NCBI RefSeq assembly: GCF_008704795.1
Contig: NZ_CP023690.1
Span: forward strand, 9,372,501-9,436,500
Reading direction: 5' to 3'
From: Streptomyces spectabilis
GTDB lineage: Bacteria; Actinomycetota; Actinomycetes; Streptomycetales; Streptomycetaceae
DNA: 64,000 bases
How positions within the stretch are numbered: the first letter of the stretch is position 1; each line of letters opens with the position of its first letter. The notes under the pieces are model-generated. The model saw only the letters and a program-made list of their open reading frames with translations, searched no databases and was not told the DNA's origin. A program made the position numbers and the translations under genes. Shown here piece by piece: positions 1-8,838 of this stretch.

Positions 1-75
1 GCCGGGCGCACCCCACGCCCGGGGCGCCCCTGAGGAGCGAGCCCGCGCCCCGCCGCCCTGGGCGGACGCCCTCCG

Positions 76-1113
76 TCACGGCTGCCCCGTCACCGGCACC
101 TCCTCGCCGTCGGGCACCGGCCCCGGCGCCGTCCCGTCGCCGAACGGGCGACCGCCGAACCCCTCGCGGTGATGCGGCGTCAGCCACCCGTCGAGGTCGG
201 GTCCGAGCGGCACGATGCCCGTCGGATTGATGCCCGTGTGCACCTCGTAGTAGTGCCGCTTGATGTGGTCGAAGTCGACGGTGTCGCCGAAGCCGGGCGT
301 CTGATAGAGATCGCGGGCGTACGCCCACAGCACCGGGTCCTCCGACAGCTTCCAGCGGTTGCACTTGAAGTGGCCGTGGTACACGGCGTCGAAGCGCACC
401 AGGGTCGTGAACAGGCGGATGTCGGCTTCCGTGATGCTGTCGCCGACCAGATAGCGGCGGTCGGCGAGCCGCCGCGAGGTCTCCTCCAGGCGGCGGAACA
501 CGTCCCGGCACGCGGCCTCGTACTCGCTCTGGCTCGCGGCGAACCCCGCGCGGTACACGCCGTTGTTGACGTCGCGGTAGATGCCGTCCATGACGTCGTT
601 GATCTCGTCCCGCAGGGGCTGCGGATACAGGTCGGGCGCGCCCGGCCGGTGCAGGTCCCGCCACTCGGTGGCGAGGTCGAGGGTCAGCTGCTGGTAGTCG
701 TTCGTCACCAGCTTGCCGCTGACTTCGTCCACCAGGGCCGGAACGCTCACGCCGCCCGGATAGCCGGTCTCCCGCGCGTCGTACGCCTCACTCAGATAGC
801 GGATGCCCAGGACCGGGTCACGGCCGTCGGGGTCGAGGGTGAAGCGCCAGCTTCGGTCGTCCTGGATGGGGTCGACGACCGCCAGGGACAGCGCGGACTC
901 CAGACCGAGCAGTCGCCGGGAGATGGCCGCGCGACTGGCCCAGGGGCAGGCGCGGCTGATCACCAGGCGGTAGCGCCCCGCCTCGACCGGCCAGCCGTCG
1001 CGGCCGTCAGCCGTGACGCGGTCGGCGAAGTGGCTCTTGGAGCGCTTGAAGGGCTTCTTGCCGTACGCGGCGTTGCTCTTCGCCGCCTGGGAGTCGCTGT
1101 CGTCGCCGCTCAC
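76..1113 (-). CDS. Glutathionyl-hydroquinone reductase (Omega/Xi-class GST)
   Basis: Members of this family reduce glutathionyl- or mycothiyl-type quinone conjugates in the cytoplasm. The 345-residue product has the expected size. It shows the family motif RACPWA near residue 55, with the catalytic cysteine in place of the usual GST serine or tyrosine. The C-terminal all-helical GST domain carries YLVGDSITEADIRLF, and 'YYEVHTGINPTGIVP' near the end is also characteristic. The start is GTG at 1113 and overlaps the stop of the upstream small gene (GTGA arrangement), so the two are probably translationally coupled. Streptomyces make mycothiol rather than glutathione, so the true thiol is uncertain; the family call is strong. 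Confidence 0.93.
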   Translation of the reverse strand: MSGDDSDSQAAKSNAAYGKKPFKRSKSHFADRVTADGRDGWPVEAGRYRLVISRACPWASRAAISRRLLGLESALSLAVVDPIQDDRSWRFTLDPDGRDPVLGIRYLSEAYDARETGYPGGVSVPALVDEVSGKLVTNDYQQLTLDLATEWRDLHRPGAPDLYPQPLRDEINDVMDGIYRDVNNGVYRAGFAASQSEYEAACRDVFRRLEETSRRLADRRYLVGDSITEADIRLFTTLVRFDAVYHGHFKCNRWKLSEDPVLWAYARDLYQTPGFGDTVDFDHIKRHYYEVHTGINPTGIVPLGPDLDGWLTPHHREGFGGRPFGDGTAPGPVPDGEEVPVTGQP

Positions 1114-1355
1114 CGCACGCTCCCCTCACGGGCGGGGGCGGGCAGGGGCGCGAGATCGTAGATGCGGTTCAGCAGAGCCGCCTCGTTGCCCGCGAGGCCC
1201 GCCCTGCGCAGGGCCTCGTCGGCGTCCGCGATCGGCACGGCGAGCAGCGCCGCGGTCTGCGGTGTCACGGGGTCGGACAGCGCGGCGCGCGCGGTGTGCA
1301 GCAGCCGCAAGCAGGCCTGGGCCGCGGCCAGTTCGGGATACGTCGTGCCGGTCAT
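1110..1355 (-). CDS. Small conserved-type hypothetical protein, 81 aa
   Basis: I do not recognise a named family. The 81-residue protein is helical and Ala/Leu-rich, with no signal peptide or membrane segment. The ATG at 1355 is preceded by AAGGAG at ideal spacing, which decides this start over longer readings. Its TGA overlaps the GTG start of the glutathionyl-hydroquinone reductase, so the two form a small operon. Codon usage is typical of the neighbours. It may be an accessory to the reductase, but nothing in the sequence states a function. Confidence 0.72.
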   Translation of the reverse strand: MTGTTYPELAAAQACLRLLHTARAALSDPVTPQTAALLAVPIADADEALRRAGLAGNEAALLNRIYDLAPLPAPAREGSVR

Positions 1356-1435
1356 GTCGCTTGGCTCCTTAACCCGCGGGTCCACTGTGTGAAAGTGCAA
1401 CCTCCACTCTTGCGCACGGGTCTGACAATTGCCCC

Positions 1436-2941
1436 TCAAGCGCCCCGCGCGTACCCGTCCGAAGGTCCCGGAACGCCTCTGCGGGTGAGCCGGAGGCGCA
1501 GCCCCCGGGGCATCAGAGTGAGGCGTTCGCCGACCCGCAGCCGGTAGTCGGGCTCGGGCCGCAGGTCGTAGCGGCGCAGCAGCAGGGCGAGTACCAGCGT
1601 CGCCTCGTGCAGCGCGAACTGACGGCCGATGCAGGCCCGCGCGCCCGTGCCGAACGGCTTGAAGACGTGCGCGGGCCGCGACCGCACGGCGGCGGGCGCG
1701 AACCGGTCCGGGTCGAACTCCTCGGGCCGCTCGCCCCACACCTCCGGATCCCGGTGCAGCAGCGCCGCCAGGACCACCGCCCAGGCGCCGCGGCGCATCG
1801 GATGCACGCCGCCGAGCACGGTGTCGTCGCGGGCCTCCCGCGAGAAGGCGGGTGCCGTCGGCCACAGCCGCAGCGACTCGTCGAGCACGCGGCGCACGTA
1901 CCGCAACTTCGCCACCTGCTCGTACGCCGGTGGCGCCGCGTCACCCCACACCTGGTCCACCTCGTCCCGCGCGCGGGCGAGCACCCCGGGGTCGCGCGCC
2001 AGATAGTGCAGGGCGAACGACAGGGCGCCGGACGTCGTCTCGTGCCCGGCCACCAGGAACGTGATGACCTGGCGCCGGATGTTCTCGGCCGACAGGCGCT
2101 CGCCGGTCTCCGGGTGCGCGACCTCCAGCATCCGGTCCAGGAGGTCCCCGTGGGCGCCCGAGGCGTCCGCCGCGCGGCGGGCCGCCACCACCTCGTCCAC
2201 GGTCCGGTTCAAGTACGCCATGTCGGCGGCGTTGCGCCGCTCGGCGCCGCGCAGCAGTACGGGCGCCAGCGCGGGCGGCACGACGTTGCGGCGCTGGGCG
2301 TACGACAGCGTGCCGACCATCGCGGTCACGAACGGGTGCGGCCTGGTGCGCTCGAAGGAGCCGAAGTCGTGCCCGAAGCCCGTGCGGGCGATCGTCTCCA
2401 GCGTCAGCTTGGTCATGTCGCCGGGCACGTCGACGGCCCGCCCCGCCGCCGCTTCGGCGTCCCAGCGGTCCGTCAGCTGTCCGGCCGCGTCCAGCATCAG
2501 GGGGTGGTAGCCCGCCATGGCGTCCCGGCTGAAGCCGGGGGCGAGGATGTCGTGCGCGAGCTGCCAGTTCGGTTCGTGGTTGTACGCGGTGAACAGGCCG
2601 TCGCCCGCCATGGGCCGCAGATTGGCGACGCCGAGCCCCACGTGCTTGGCGAACCGCGCCTCGTCGGCCAGCTCGCCCGCGAGCCGCGCGCCCCACACGA
2701 ACACGATCTCCTTGCCGAAGGCCTTGCGCCGGAAGATCGGCCCGAGCCCTGCCCCGATCCGCATGGAGTCCTGGATGGGCGTGCGCGGACGGACACCGAG
2801 CACGTCCCCGAGCAGCGGCACGCGGCGCGGCGGATGCGGGATCCGGCGCAGCTGCGGCCAGCCGAGCTCCGCGCCCCGAAACCCCTTGGGCAGCGCGGTG
2901 GCACCGCCCGGCTGTCGCGTCGTCTGCGCCACGACCACCAT
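1436..2941 (-). CDS. Cytochrome P450, CYP102-like heme domain without reductase
   Basis: A heme monooxygenase of 501 residues. Visible landmarks are the I-helix AGHETTSG, the K-helix ESLRLW (ExxR), and the heme loop FGTGARACIGRQFA with the thiolate cysteine at residue 437. The sequence tracks the heme domain of the CYP102 fusion encoded at 41660-44890 (shared GDGLFTA..HEPNWQ.AHDIL). Translation stops after the heme domain, so the FMN/FAD reductase half is absent. It must use a separate redox partner or peroxide. It is divergent from the TetR gene at 3043, which probably controls it. The substrate is likely a fatty acid or similar hydrophobic molecule, by analogy with CYP102. Confidence 0.93.
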   Translation of the reverse strand: MVVVAQTTRQPGGATALPKGFRGAELGWPQLRRIPHPPRRVPLLGDVLGVRPRTPIQDSMRIGAGLGPIFRRKAFGKEIVFVWGARLAGELADEARFAKHVGLGVANLRPMAGDGLFTAYNHEPNWQLAHDILAPGFSRDAMAGYHPLMLDAAGQLTDRWDAEAAAGRAVDVPGDMTKLTLETIARTGFGHDFGSFERTRPHPFVTAMVGTLSYAQRRNVVPPALAPVLLRGAERRNAADMAYLNRTVDEVVAARRAADASGAHGDLLDRMLEVAHPETGERLSAENIRRQVITFLVAGHETTSGALSFALHYLARDPGVLARARDEVDQVWGDAAPPAYEQVAKLRYVRRVLDESLRLWPTAPAFSREARDDTVLGGVHPMRRGAWAVVLAALLHRDPEVWGERPEEFDPDRFAPAAVRSRPAHVFKPFGTGARACIGRQFALHEATLVLALLLRRYDLRPEPDYRLRVGERLTLMPRGLRLRLTRRGVPGPSDGYARGA

Positions 2942-3042
2942 CTCCCTTGCCAGCCAGCCGAGTTCGGCCTTCTTGTACGTGGATTCAATAGTCGGGGCCA
3001 GTCTCTGCCCGCTGTTGAACCGACGTCAAGTAAGGTGCTCGC
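2942..3042. promoter_or_regulatory. Divergent promoter region between P450 and TetR genes
   Basis: This 101-bp gap holds the starts of both genes. TTGAACCGACGTCAA at 3015-3029 is an interrupted TTGA/TCAA inverted repeat just ahead of the TetR start and is a candidate operator. Its AACCGAC core also occurs twice upstream of the CYP102 fusion gene (41556-41562, and in reverse-complement form at 41605-41611). Confidence 0.4.
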
Positions 3043-3660
3043 ATGGCCGCGAACGCCCAGGAGCGCACCCGCCGCAGACTCAGCACGGAGGAGCGCAGGG
3101 AACAGCTGCTCACCGTGGGCGCCCGCCTCTTCGCGCGAAACCCCTACGACGAGGTCTGGATCGAGCAGGTCGCCGAGATCGCGGGCGTCTCGCGCGGCCT
3201 GCTCTACCACTACTTCCCGACCAAGCGGGACTTCTTCGCCGCCGTCGTCCAGCGGGAGAGCGCGCGCATGCTGCGCCTGACGACGGCCGAGCCGGGCCTG
3301 CCGTTCCGGGAGCAGATCGGCACAGGGCTCGACGTGTTCCTCGCGTACGTCGAGCGGAACGCCCAGGGCTTCCGCGCCTTCCACAGCGCGGAGGCGGCCG
3401 GGGACCCGGTGGTGCGCGAGGTCTACCGCGAGGGTCTCGCCGCCCAGGAGCGGCAGATCCTCGCGGCCCTCGCCGCCGACCCCGGCACCGCGCACCTGGC
3501 CGACGACCTGCCCGCCGTGCGCCTCGCCGTGCGCGGCTGGCTGGCCTTCATGGTCGCCGTGTGCCTGGAGTGGCTCGACACGCTCGACGACGGGGAGCTG
3601 GGCCGCGATCAGGTGCGGGACCTGTGCGCGCGGGCGCTGCTCGGCGCGATCCTGCCGTGA
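3043..3660 (+). CDS. TetR/AcrR family transcriptional regulator
   Basis: A 205-residue one-component repressor. The N-terminal helix-turn-helix occupies roughly residues 20-65 and contains the family signature VAEIAGVSRGLLYHYFPTK. The C-terminal helices (about 80-200) form the ligand-binding and dimer domain. The ATG at 3043 has a weak AAGG upstream. It is transcribed away from the CYP102-like P450, the usual arrangement for a local repressor whose ligand is the substrate of the neighbouring enzyme. A ligand cannot be named from sequence. Confidence 0.93.
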   Translation: MAANAQERTRRRLSTEERREQLLTVGARLFARNPYDEVWIEQVAEIAGVSRGLLYHYFPTKRDFFAAVVQRESARMLRLTTAEPGLPFREQIGTGLDVFLAYVERNAQGFRAFHSAEAAGDPVVREVYREGLAAQERQILAALAADPGTAHLADDLPAVRLAVRGWLAFMVAVCLEWLDTLDDGELGRDQVRDLCARALLGAILP

Positions 3661-3693
3661 GCGCGGCCCGTCATGCCGGGGGAGGCGCGCCGC

Positions 3694-3906
3694 TCAGGCC
3701 GCTATCGCCAGGGTCGGGGGCTCTGGTGAGAGCGGGGGCAGTGGTGGCACCACGCGTCCGTCGGGCAGGAGTTCACCGGTGTCGTCGAAGACGATGGTGC
3801 CGTTGCACAGCAGACTCCAGCCCTGTTCGGGGTGGGCGCTGACGACCAGCGCGGCGTCCCGGTCGGAACCCTGCGCTGACGGGCACGGCGGCTGATGGGC
3901 GCACAT
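3694..3906 (-). CDS. DUF5999 family small Cys-containing protein
   Basis: A 70-residue protein beginning MCAHQPPCPSA, followed by HPEQGWSLLCNGTIVFDDTGELLPDG, the conserved body of the Streptomyces DUF5999 family. Three cysteines and the N-terminal His suggest metal binding, but no function is established. It is a monocistronic gene on the minus strand. Family assignment comes from recognition of the whole sequence pattern and is strong; the role is unknown. Confidence 0.88.
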   Translation of the reverse strand: MCAHQPPCPSAQGSDRDAALVVSAHPEQGWSLLCNGTIVFDDTGELLPDGRVVPPLPPLSPEPPTLAIAA

Positions 3907-4024
3907 GGCACACCTCCGGGTCGCAGTACGTCGGTGCCGCTTCGCGTGGCACCCTCTAGTACGTGTAATGACTCCGGCTCGCTCACGGAGTCATCGCTTC
4001 GGGGGCTTACTAGGGCATGTTGAG

Positions 4025-4519
4025 TCACACGGGCAGGAACCCCGTGCCGAAGTGCCTCAGCAGTGCGCGCCGTGCGCCCTCCGTGTCGTCGGTGAGGCGC
4101 TCGGCGGTCCAGAGGAAGAAGTCGTCGGCGACCGTGTCGATCCAGTCGTCAGCGGGCTCCGCGGGGCCCGGATCCGGTGCCGGGTAGCGGAGTTCGAGCT
4201 CCGGCCCGCGCTGTCCGAAGACCGTGAACAGGCGGTGCCCGTCCGCCTCGCACGCCTGCCGTACGGCGACCGTGGCGCAGTCCCACCGGCGCGGCCCGTA
4301 CTGCAGCCACAGCGCTCCGGTGCCCGGTCCCTCCGCGTACAGGGCGGCGGCGACGGGGAGTTCGCCCGTGCCGCCGGTCCCGGTGTCGAGGTGGAGGAAG
4401 CCGTGACAGCGCCCGGACGCGGGGGTGAGCAACCCCGTGGCCGGGGCCAGTGCCCACACCCGGCCGTGCTGGTCGTAGTCCTGGAGCACCACGGCATCGC
4501 TCGCCGCTCTGGGAGACAT
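4025..4519 (-). CDS. Hypothetical protein, 164 aa
   Basis: I do not recognise a family. The product is a soluble, acidic, beta-rich looking protein (GRVWALAPATGLL, LWLQYGPRRWDC) with no signal peptide or transmembrane segment. I chose the ATG at 4519 because GGAAAGG lies just upstream; a longer reading from 4594 lacks a ribosome site. Coding character (third-position GC, no internal stops) agrees with its neighbours. It stands alone between the DUF5999 gene and the MFS transporter gene. Confidence 0.7.
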   Translation of the reverse strand: MSPRAASDAVVLQDYDQHGRVWALAPATGLLTPASGRCHGFLHLDTGTGGTGELPVAAALYAEGPGTGALWLQYGPRRWDCATVAVRQACEADGHRLFTVFGQRGPELELRYPAPDPGPAEPADDWIDTVADDFFLWTAERLTDDTEGARRALLRHFGTGFLPV

Positions 4520-4628
4520 CGGAGGCCTTTCCGGTGGGGCAGCAGTGAAGGGCGTTGCGGACGTTACGGCGACGCGCGCCGGTTGCCGGGGCATGGCGGC
4601 TGCGCGTCAGGGTGACGTACCACTCTGG

Positions 4629-5873
4629 TCACGTGCCCGATCCGGCCCTCGTCCACGAGCGGGGCGGCCGCCCGCCGACGCGCCGCGACGGTGCACCGCA
4701 GGCCAGGTAGCCCGCCGCCGCGAGGAGTTCGCAGGCCGCGGCCACGAGCGGGGCGCCGGGCAGCGACCAGGTGGCGAGCGGCCCGCCGAGGCCCGCTCCG
4801 ACCGCGTAACCGGTGATCTTCAGGCTGGCGCCGGTGGTGAAGATCTGGCCGCGCAGCCGCTCCGGCGCCTCCCGGTGCCGGACCGCGAACAGCGCGGTGA
4901 GCTGGGGGCCTTCGGCTGCCCCCGCGACGACCATCGCGGCGACGAGGGGCACCGGCGACGCGGTCGCGGCGAGGGCGAAGGCGGCGCCGAGGACGAGCGT
5001 GCTCGCCAGGACGGTGGCGTCGGGCCGCAGCAGCCCCGGGCGCTTGGCCAGCAGGGCGTTGGCGGCGAGGGCCGCGGCCGCCAGAACGGTCAGCAGGAAC
5101 GTCCCGGAGTGCGGCGAGCCGAACGCCGCGTCGCCCAGCAGGGGCGTGCAGGTGACGAGCACGCCGAGACCGACGTACGACACGACGGACGTCAGCGTCG
5201 CGCGGGCGAGCGGCCGGGTGCGGGCGATGGCCACGAACCCGGAGACCAGATCGTCGGCGATCGACGTCGCGGGGGCGCCCCGGGAAGCCCCCACCGAGCC
5301 GCCCTCAGGCGAAGAGCGGGCGGGCAGGGCCCAGGCCGCGGGCAGCGCCAGCAGGATCAGCGCGAGGGACACGACGACGCCCGCAGGGGCCCCGGCCAGC
5401 AGGGCCACGAGCCCGGCCAGGACTGGTCCGGCCAGGCCCGCGACGTTGTAGGTCAGCGCGTCGAGGGCGGTGGCGCGCGGCAACCCGTCCGGGGCGGCCA
5501 CGCGGGGCAGCTGGGCGGTCCAGCCACCGGCGAGCGCGGGACCGAGCAGCCCGCCGATCACGGCGGTGGCGACCACCACCGGCAGCGGGATCCGCCCCAG
5601 GCCCAGCAGGATGAGCAGCAGCGTCATCGCGTACGCGGCGAGCGCGCCCGCGAGCAGCCGCCCCGGCCGTGCCGCGCGGTCGAGCATGGCCCCGATGACG
5701 GGGCCGCCCACCGCCGCCGACACGGTGATCCCGGCAAGGAGCGCGGACGCGGCGGACGCGGACCCGGTGACGGCGAGCCCGACGAGCAGGAGGGCGGGCC
5801 CCGACATCTCGTCACCGGTACGGGCCGCCATGGCGCCTGCCAAGTAGGACGAGAGTCTGTAACGTCTGATCAT
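4629..5873 (-). CDS. MFS transporter
   Basis: A membrane protein of about 414 residues with twelve hydrophobic segments, of the major facilitator superfamily (GDEMSGPALLLVGLAVTGS; the GPVIGAMLDR loop after helix 2). It most resembles drug or metabolite exporters. The preferred start is the ATG at 5873 (MIRRYRLSS); a GTG at 5882 is the alternative. It is divergent from the CGNR zinc-finger gene across a gap holding a perfect 17-bp palindrome, so the pair is probably co-regulated. The substrate is unknown. Confidence 0.88.
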   Translation of the reverse strand: MIRRYRLSSYLAGAMAARTGDEMSGPALLLVGLAVTGSASAASALLAGITVSAAVGGPVIGAMLDRAARPGRLLAGALAAYAMTLLLILLGLGRIPLPVVVATAVIGGLLGPALAGGWTAQLPRVAAPDGLPRATALDALTYNVAGLAGPVLAGLVALLAGAPAGVVVSLALILLALPAAWALPARSSPEGGSVGASRGAPATSIADDLVSGFVAIARTRPLARATLTSVVSYVGLGVLVTCTPLLGDAAFGSPHSGTFLLTVLAAAALAANALLAKRPGLLRPDATVLASTLVLGAAFALAATASPVPLVAAMVVAGAAEGPQLTALFAVRHREAPERLRGQIFTTGASLKITGYAVGAGLGGPLATWSLPGAPLVAAACELLAAAGYLACGAPSRRVGGRPPRSWTRAGSGT

Positions 5874-5920
5874 GCTCAGCACGTTACGCAGTAACGTAAA
5901 TCCAAGGAAAGAGCGTTACA
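5858..5920. promoter_or_regulatory. Palindromic operator between MFS and CGNR genes
   Basis: A perfect inverted repeat ACGTTAC-GCA-GTAACGT lies at 5881-5897. Two further half-sites flank it: TGTAACG at 5858-5864 and CGTTACA at 5914-5920, arranged as a wider inverted pair. The array spans the MFS start codon and the presumed promoter, so a bound dimer would block both directions. No regulator gene of a classic repressor family adjoins it; the CGNR protein itself is the nearest DNA-binding candidate. Confidence 0.6.
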
Positions 5921-5976
5921 CCCCGGCGAGATCCCTAGGCGGGACAGGCGCGGGGACAGGCGCGCGGGGACAGGTG

Positions 5977-6597
5977 ATGGGAGAGATGATGCGGGAGTCG
6001 GCGAACGGTCCGGGCGGCGTGGGCGAGACCGGCGGCGGCCCGGACGGCGACTGGTCGACCCGGCACTCCGTGGTGCGCAGCGCGCGGCGCGCCGCCGCGC
6101 TCGTCAACGTCCTCGGCGGGACACCGGACGCGGCACCGGACGCCGCGGCGGTCCGGGCGGTGCTGCGCGAGTACGGCGAGGACGACCCGCTCGACCTGTC
6201 CGCCGAGGACGTACGGGCGATGCGCGCCGCCGCCGCGTCCCTGCGCGAGGTCTTCGCCGCGCCCGACGTGGACACCGCCGCCCACCGCCTGAACCGCATC
6301 CTCGCCGAGAGCTGCGGCCCGGTCCGCCTCACCGCGCACGGCGGCGGCGCGCCGTGGCACCCGCACCTGGACAGCGACGACGAGGCGCCCTGGGCGGAGT
6401 GGCTCCTCGCCTCGTCGTGCATGGCCCTGACCGTGCTCGTGTGGGACCGTCAGCGCCCTCCGGGCGGCCTGTGCGCCTCGCCGCGCTGCGCGAACGTGTA
6501 CCTCGCGGTCGGCGGGGGCGCGGCACGGCGCTACTGCTCGCGCCGCTGCGCCACCCGGGAGCGCGTGGCGAACCACCGCAAGGCGAAGGAAGCCTAG
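5977..6597 (+). CDS. CGNR zinc-finger / ABATE domain protein
   Basis: About 206 residues. The N-terminal part resembles the ABATE (stress-induced putative regulator) domain. The C-terminal zinc finger is clear: CASPRCANVYL followed by ARRYCSRRCATRERVANHR, a C-x4-C...C-x3-C arrangement typical of CGNR proteins. It probably binds DNA. The start could be 5977 (GGGGA six bases upstream) or 5989 (GGGAG five bases upstream). Its stop overlaps the convergent HD-domain gene by 4 bp. It is often found beside MFS transporters, as here. Confidence 0.85.
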   Translation: MGEMMRESANGPGGVGETGGGPDGDWSTRHSVVRSARRAAALVNVLGGTPDAAPDAAAVRAVLREYGEDDPLDLSAEDVRAMRAAAASLREVFAAPDVDTAAHRLNRILAESCGPVRLTAHGGGAPWHPHLDSDDEAPWAEWLLASSCMALTVLVWDRQRPPGGLCASPRCANVYLAVGGGAARRYCSRRCATRERVANHRKAKEA

Positions 6598-7298
6598 CCC
6601 TCGTAACCGGCGTAGTCGTTCCAGCCCGGTGACTGAGTGATCTGCTTCCACGTGGGCCGCGGGGCTTCCGTCCGCAGCATCAGGAGCTCGCCGGGCAGGC
6701 TGAACGGCGGGGCCTTGCGCGGCTCGGCGAGGGCCTGGGCGACGATCACGTCGTGGAGGACCGCGGCCGCGTGCAGCCGGGGGAGCGCGGCGTGCACGCG
6801 GTCGGCGTACCCGGGCGGCAGCTGACCGGCATGGCCCGCGATGTCCGTCCGCGCCCCCGCGGACACCAGTGCGATCTCGGGCCGCTTGCGCGAGGCGATG
6901 CCCTCGGACGTGTGCAGGGCGATCGCGTCCCAGACGACCTCCACCCGCTCCGACGGCACCCCCTGCCGGGTGAGGAACTCGGCGGCCAGGTCCGCGCCGT
7001 CGACCTCGAACCGCTGCTCGCCGTTGCCTTCCTCGGTGAGGCCGAGGTCGTGCAGCACGCATCCGAGAAAGAGCAGCTCGTCGTCGTAGTCGCGCCCGGG
7101 AACCACCCCGCGCCGCTCGCCGACGCAACGGCCGTACAGGTACGTGCGAATGCTGTGGTGGAACATCGCCGGCGTCTCGATGCCCCGCGTGTACCGCAGC
7201 GCCTCCCGCGCCACCTCACTCTCGGGAAGGCCGAACTCCCCCCATGCGGTGTCGCCCGAATCCGCTGTCTTCACTGCTTGTGTGTTCTCTCGCGTCAT
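6594..7298 (-). CDS. HD domain-containing protein (cyanamide hydratase-like)
   Basis: A 234-residue metal-dependent HD-superfamily protein. The landmarks are HHSIRTY, then GCVLHDLGLT (the HD pair), then a distal histidine in DAIALHTSEG, which together supply the metal ligands. The overall pattern is that of the DJ-type or cyanamide-hydratase-like HD proteins that act on small nitrogenous substrates or nucleotides. The ATG at 7298 lacks a clear ribosome site. It converges on the CGNR gene with a 4-bp overlap. The precise reaction is unknown. Confidence 0.85.
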   Translation of the reverse strand: MTRENTQAVKTADSGDTAWGEFGLPESEVAREALRYTRGIETPAMFHHSIRTYLYGRCVGERRGVVPGRDYDDELLFLGCVLHDLGLTEEGNGEQRFEVDGADLAAEFLTRQGVPSERVEVVWDAIALHTSEGIASRKRPEIALVSAGARTDIAGHAGQLPPGYADRVHAALPRLHAAAVLHDVIVAQALAEPRKAPPFSLPGELLMLRTEAPRPTWKQITQSPGWNDYAGYEG

Positions 7299-7414
7299 GC
7301 GGGAAATTCTTCAGCGGTTCAGCGATGTCAGCAATGACGAAAAGCCCACCTATGCTGCCATGCGCTCAACGGCTTCCCCGGGAAGGGAGGCAGGGCAGGG
7401 CCGGTGGGCGCATG

Positions 7415-7456
7415 ACCGAGCCCCTCCGCGCACGGCCACGCGCGGAGGGGCTCGGT
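7415..7456 (-). terminator. Rho-independent-type terminator of PAP2 gene
   Basis: ACCGAGCCCCTCCGCG (7415-7430) pairs perfectly with CGCGGAGGGGCTCGGT (7441-7456), a 16-bp stem with a 10-nt loop, 20 bp past the PAP2 stop. There is no long U-tract, as is usual in Streptomyces. It could also act on transcripts from the other strand. Confidence 0.8.
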
Positions 7457-7476
7457 CTGTCCCGACTATGAAGGAA

Positions 7477-8838
7477 TCACACCATTTCCGGCTGCGGTTC
7501 CGGGTGCAGGGACGGGGTGGGCTTCGGGGCCGAGCGTTTGGTGGTGCGTACGTAGCCGTAGATCACGGAGGTCATCGCGAGCAGGAGGAGCGGTCCGAAT
7601 ATCCACGGGTACGTCGCCATGTCCACGGCCAGGTACCGGTAGGACACCAGGAGCGCGGCGAAGACCGCCGCCCCGTGGGCGACCAGCTGGATGGCGGACC
7701 GGTCCCAGCCGAGGGCCAGGGAACGCACGGCCACTTCGACCGTGAGCGCGAAGACCACGCCGGCGATGAGGTCCACGCCGTAGTGGTAACCGAAGCCCAG
7801 CGTCGCGGAGAGCGTGGCGACCAGCCAGAACGTGCCCGCGTAGCGCAGCGCTCGCGGGCCCTTGCGGGAGTGGATGAAGATGATCGTGGCCCACGCGGTG
7901 TGCAGGCTGGGCATGCAGTTGCGCGGGGTGATCCCGTCGTACGTCATCGGGCCCGGCGTCATGCCCGGCAGCGTGTCCGGCCAGATGTTGGCCACCGCCC
8001 ACTGCTCGCCGCCGGTGCCGAAGGCGCCCGTGCCGTAGGCGAAGACCGGCCCGACCACCGGGAAGATCATGTAGATGCTCGGCCCGAGCAGGCCGATCAC
8101 CAGGAACGTGCGCACCAGGTGGTGGCGGGGGAAGCGGCGCTCGCCCGCCACGTTCCGCAGCTGGTACGCGGCGACGACGACCGCGGCCACCGCGAGCTGC
8201 ACATAGACGAAGTCGAGGAAGTGCTCGCCGAACGGACCGGCCGCCCTGACGATCCGGCCCGCCAGCCACGACGGATTGCCGAGCGCGTGATCGGCGGTCG
8301 CCACGTACTGGTCGAGCACCGTCGGCCGGGTCTTCGACGTGATGAGCAGCCAGGCGTCACCGGTCTTGCGGCCGGCCACGAGCAGCAGGCCGAGACCGAC
8401 GCCCTTCAGGAGCAGCATCCGCTCCTTGCCGGTGCGGCGCGTGACGGCGATGACCGCGTAGCCCAGAACCACCCACAGCGCGCCGTTGCCGAACGTCAGC
8501 TTCTCGCCGAGCGCCCACCGGACCAGAAAGAAGGGAATGTCGATCGCGACCGCGATGCCGAGCGCGACGAACCTTTCCCGCCAGGTGAGCACCACCATCA
8601 TCAAGGCCATGCCCGCATAGAGCAGCGGCCCCGAAGCGGGCGGGAGAATCACCTCCTGCACCTGGTTGGTGATCGGCCCCGGCAGCCCGTAGCGGCGCGC
8701 GGCGATCTCAAGCACGATGAGGAATCCAAGGGTCACCACACCCGCGGTGGCCCACAGGATCACCCGTGGTTGGCGCAGCGTGGCGAATGAAATTCTGCAG
8801 TTAATTCGCGAGAGCAGCCGCGATGCTTTGGATATCAA
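7477..8838 (-). CDS. PAP2 superfamily membrane phosphatase (inositol-phosphate-transfer type)
   Basis: A multi-pass membrane protein of about 453 residues. The C-terminal PAP2 domain has MPSLHTAWA (PSLH motif) and GFGYHYGVDLIAG (third motif with catalytic His and Asp). This arrangement is shared with phosphatidic acid phosphatases and inositol-phosphorylceramide-synthase-like enzymes. An extra N-terminal half carries about five membrane helices. This start is a TTG at 8838, which is unusual, and its first 25 codons are AT-rich relative to neighbours; a GTG around residue 26 is an alternative. A strong terminator follows. Confidence 0.88.
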   Translation of the reverse strand: MISKASRLLSRINCRISFATLRQPRVILWATAGVVTLGFLIVLEIAARRYGLPGPITNQVQEVILPPASGPLLYAGMALMMVVLTWRERFVALGIAVAIDIPFFLVRWALGEKLTFGNGALWVVLGYAVIAVTRRTGKERMLLLKGVGLGLLLVAGRKTGDAWLLITSKTRPTVLDQYVATADHALGNPSWLAGRIVRAAGPFGEHFLDFVYVQLAVAAVVVAAYQLRNVAGERRFPRHHLVRTFLVIGLLGPSIYMIFPVVGPVFAYGTGAFGTGGEQWAVANIWPDTLPGMTPGPMTYDGITPRNCMPSLHTAWATIIFIHSRKGPRALRYAGTFWLVATLSATLGFGYHYGVDLIAGVVFALTVEVAVRSLALGWDRSAIQLVAHGAAVFAALLVSYRYLAVDMATYPWIFGPLLLLAMTSVIYGYVRTTKRSAPKPTPSLHPEPQPEMV

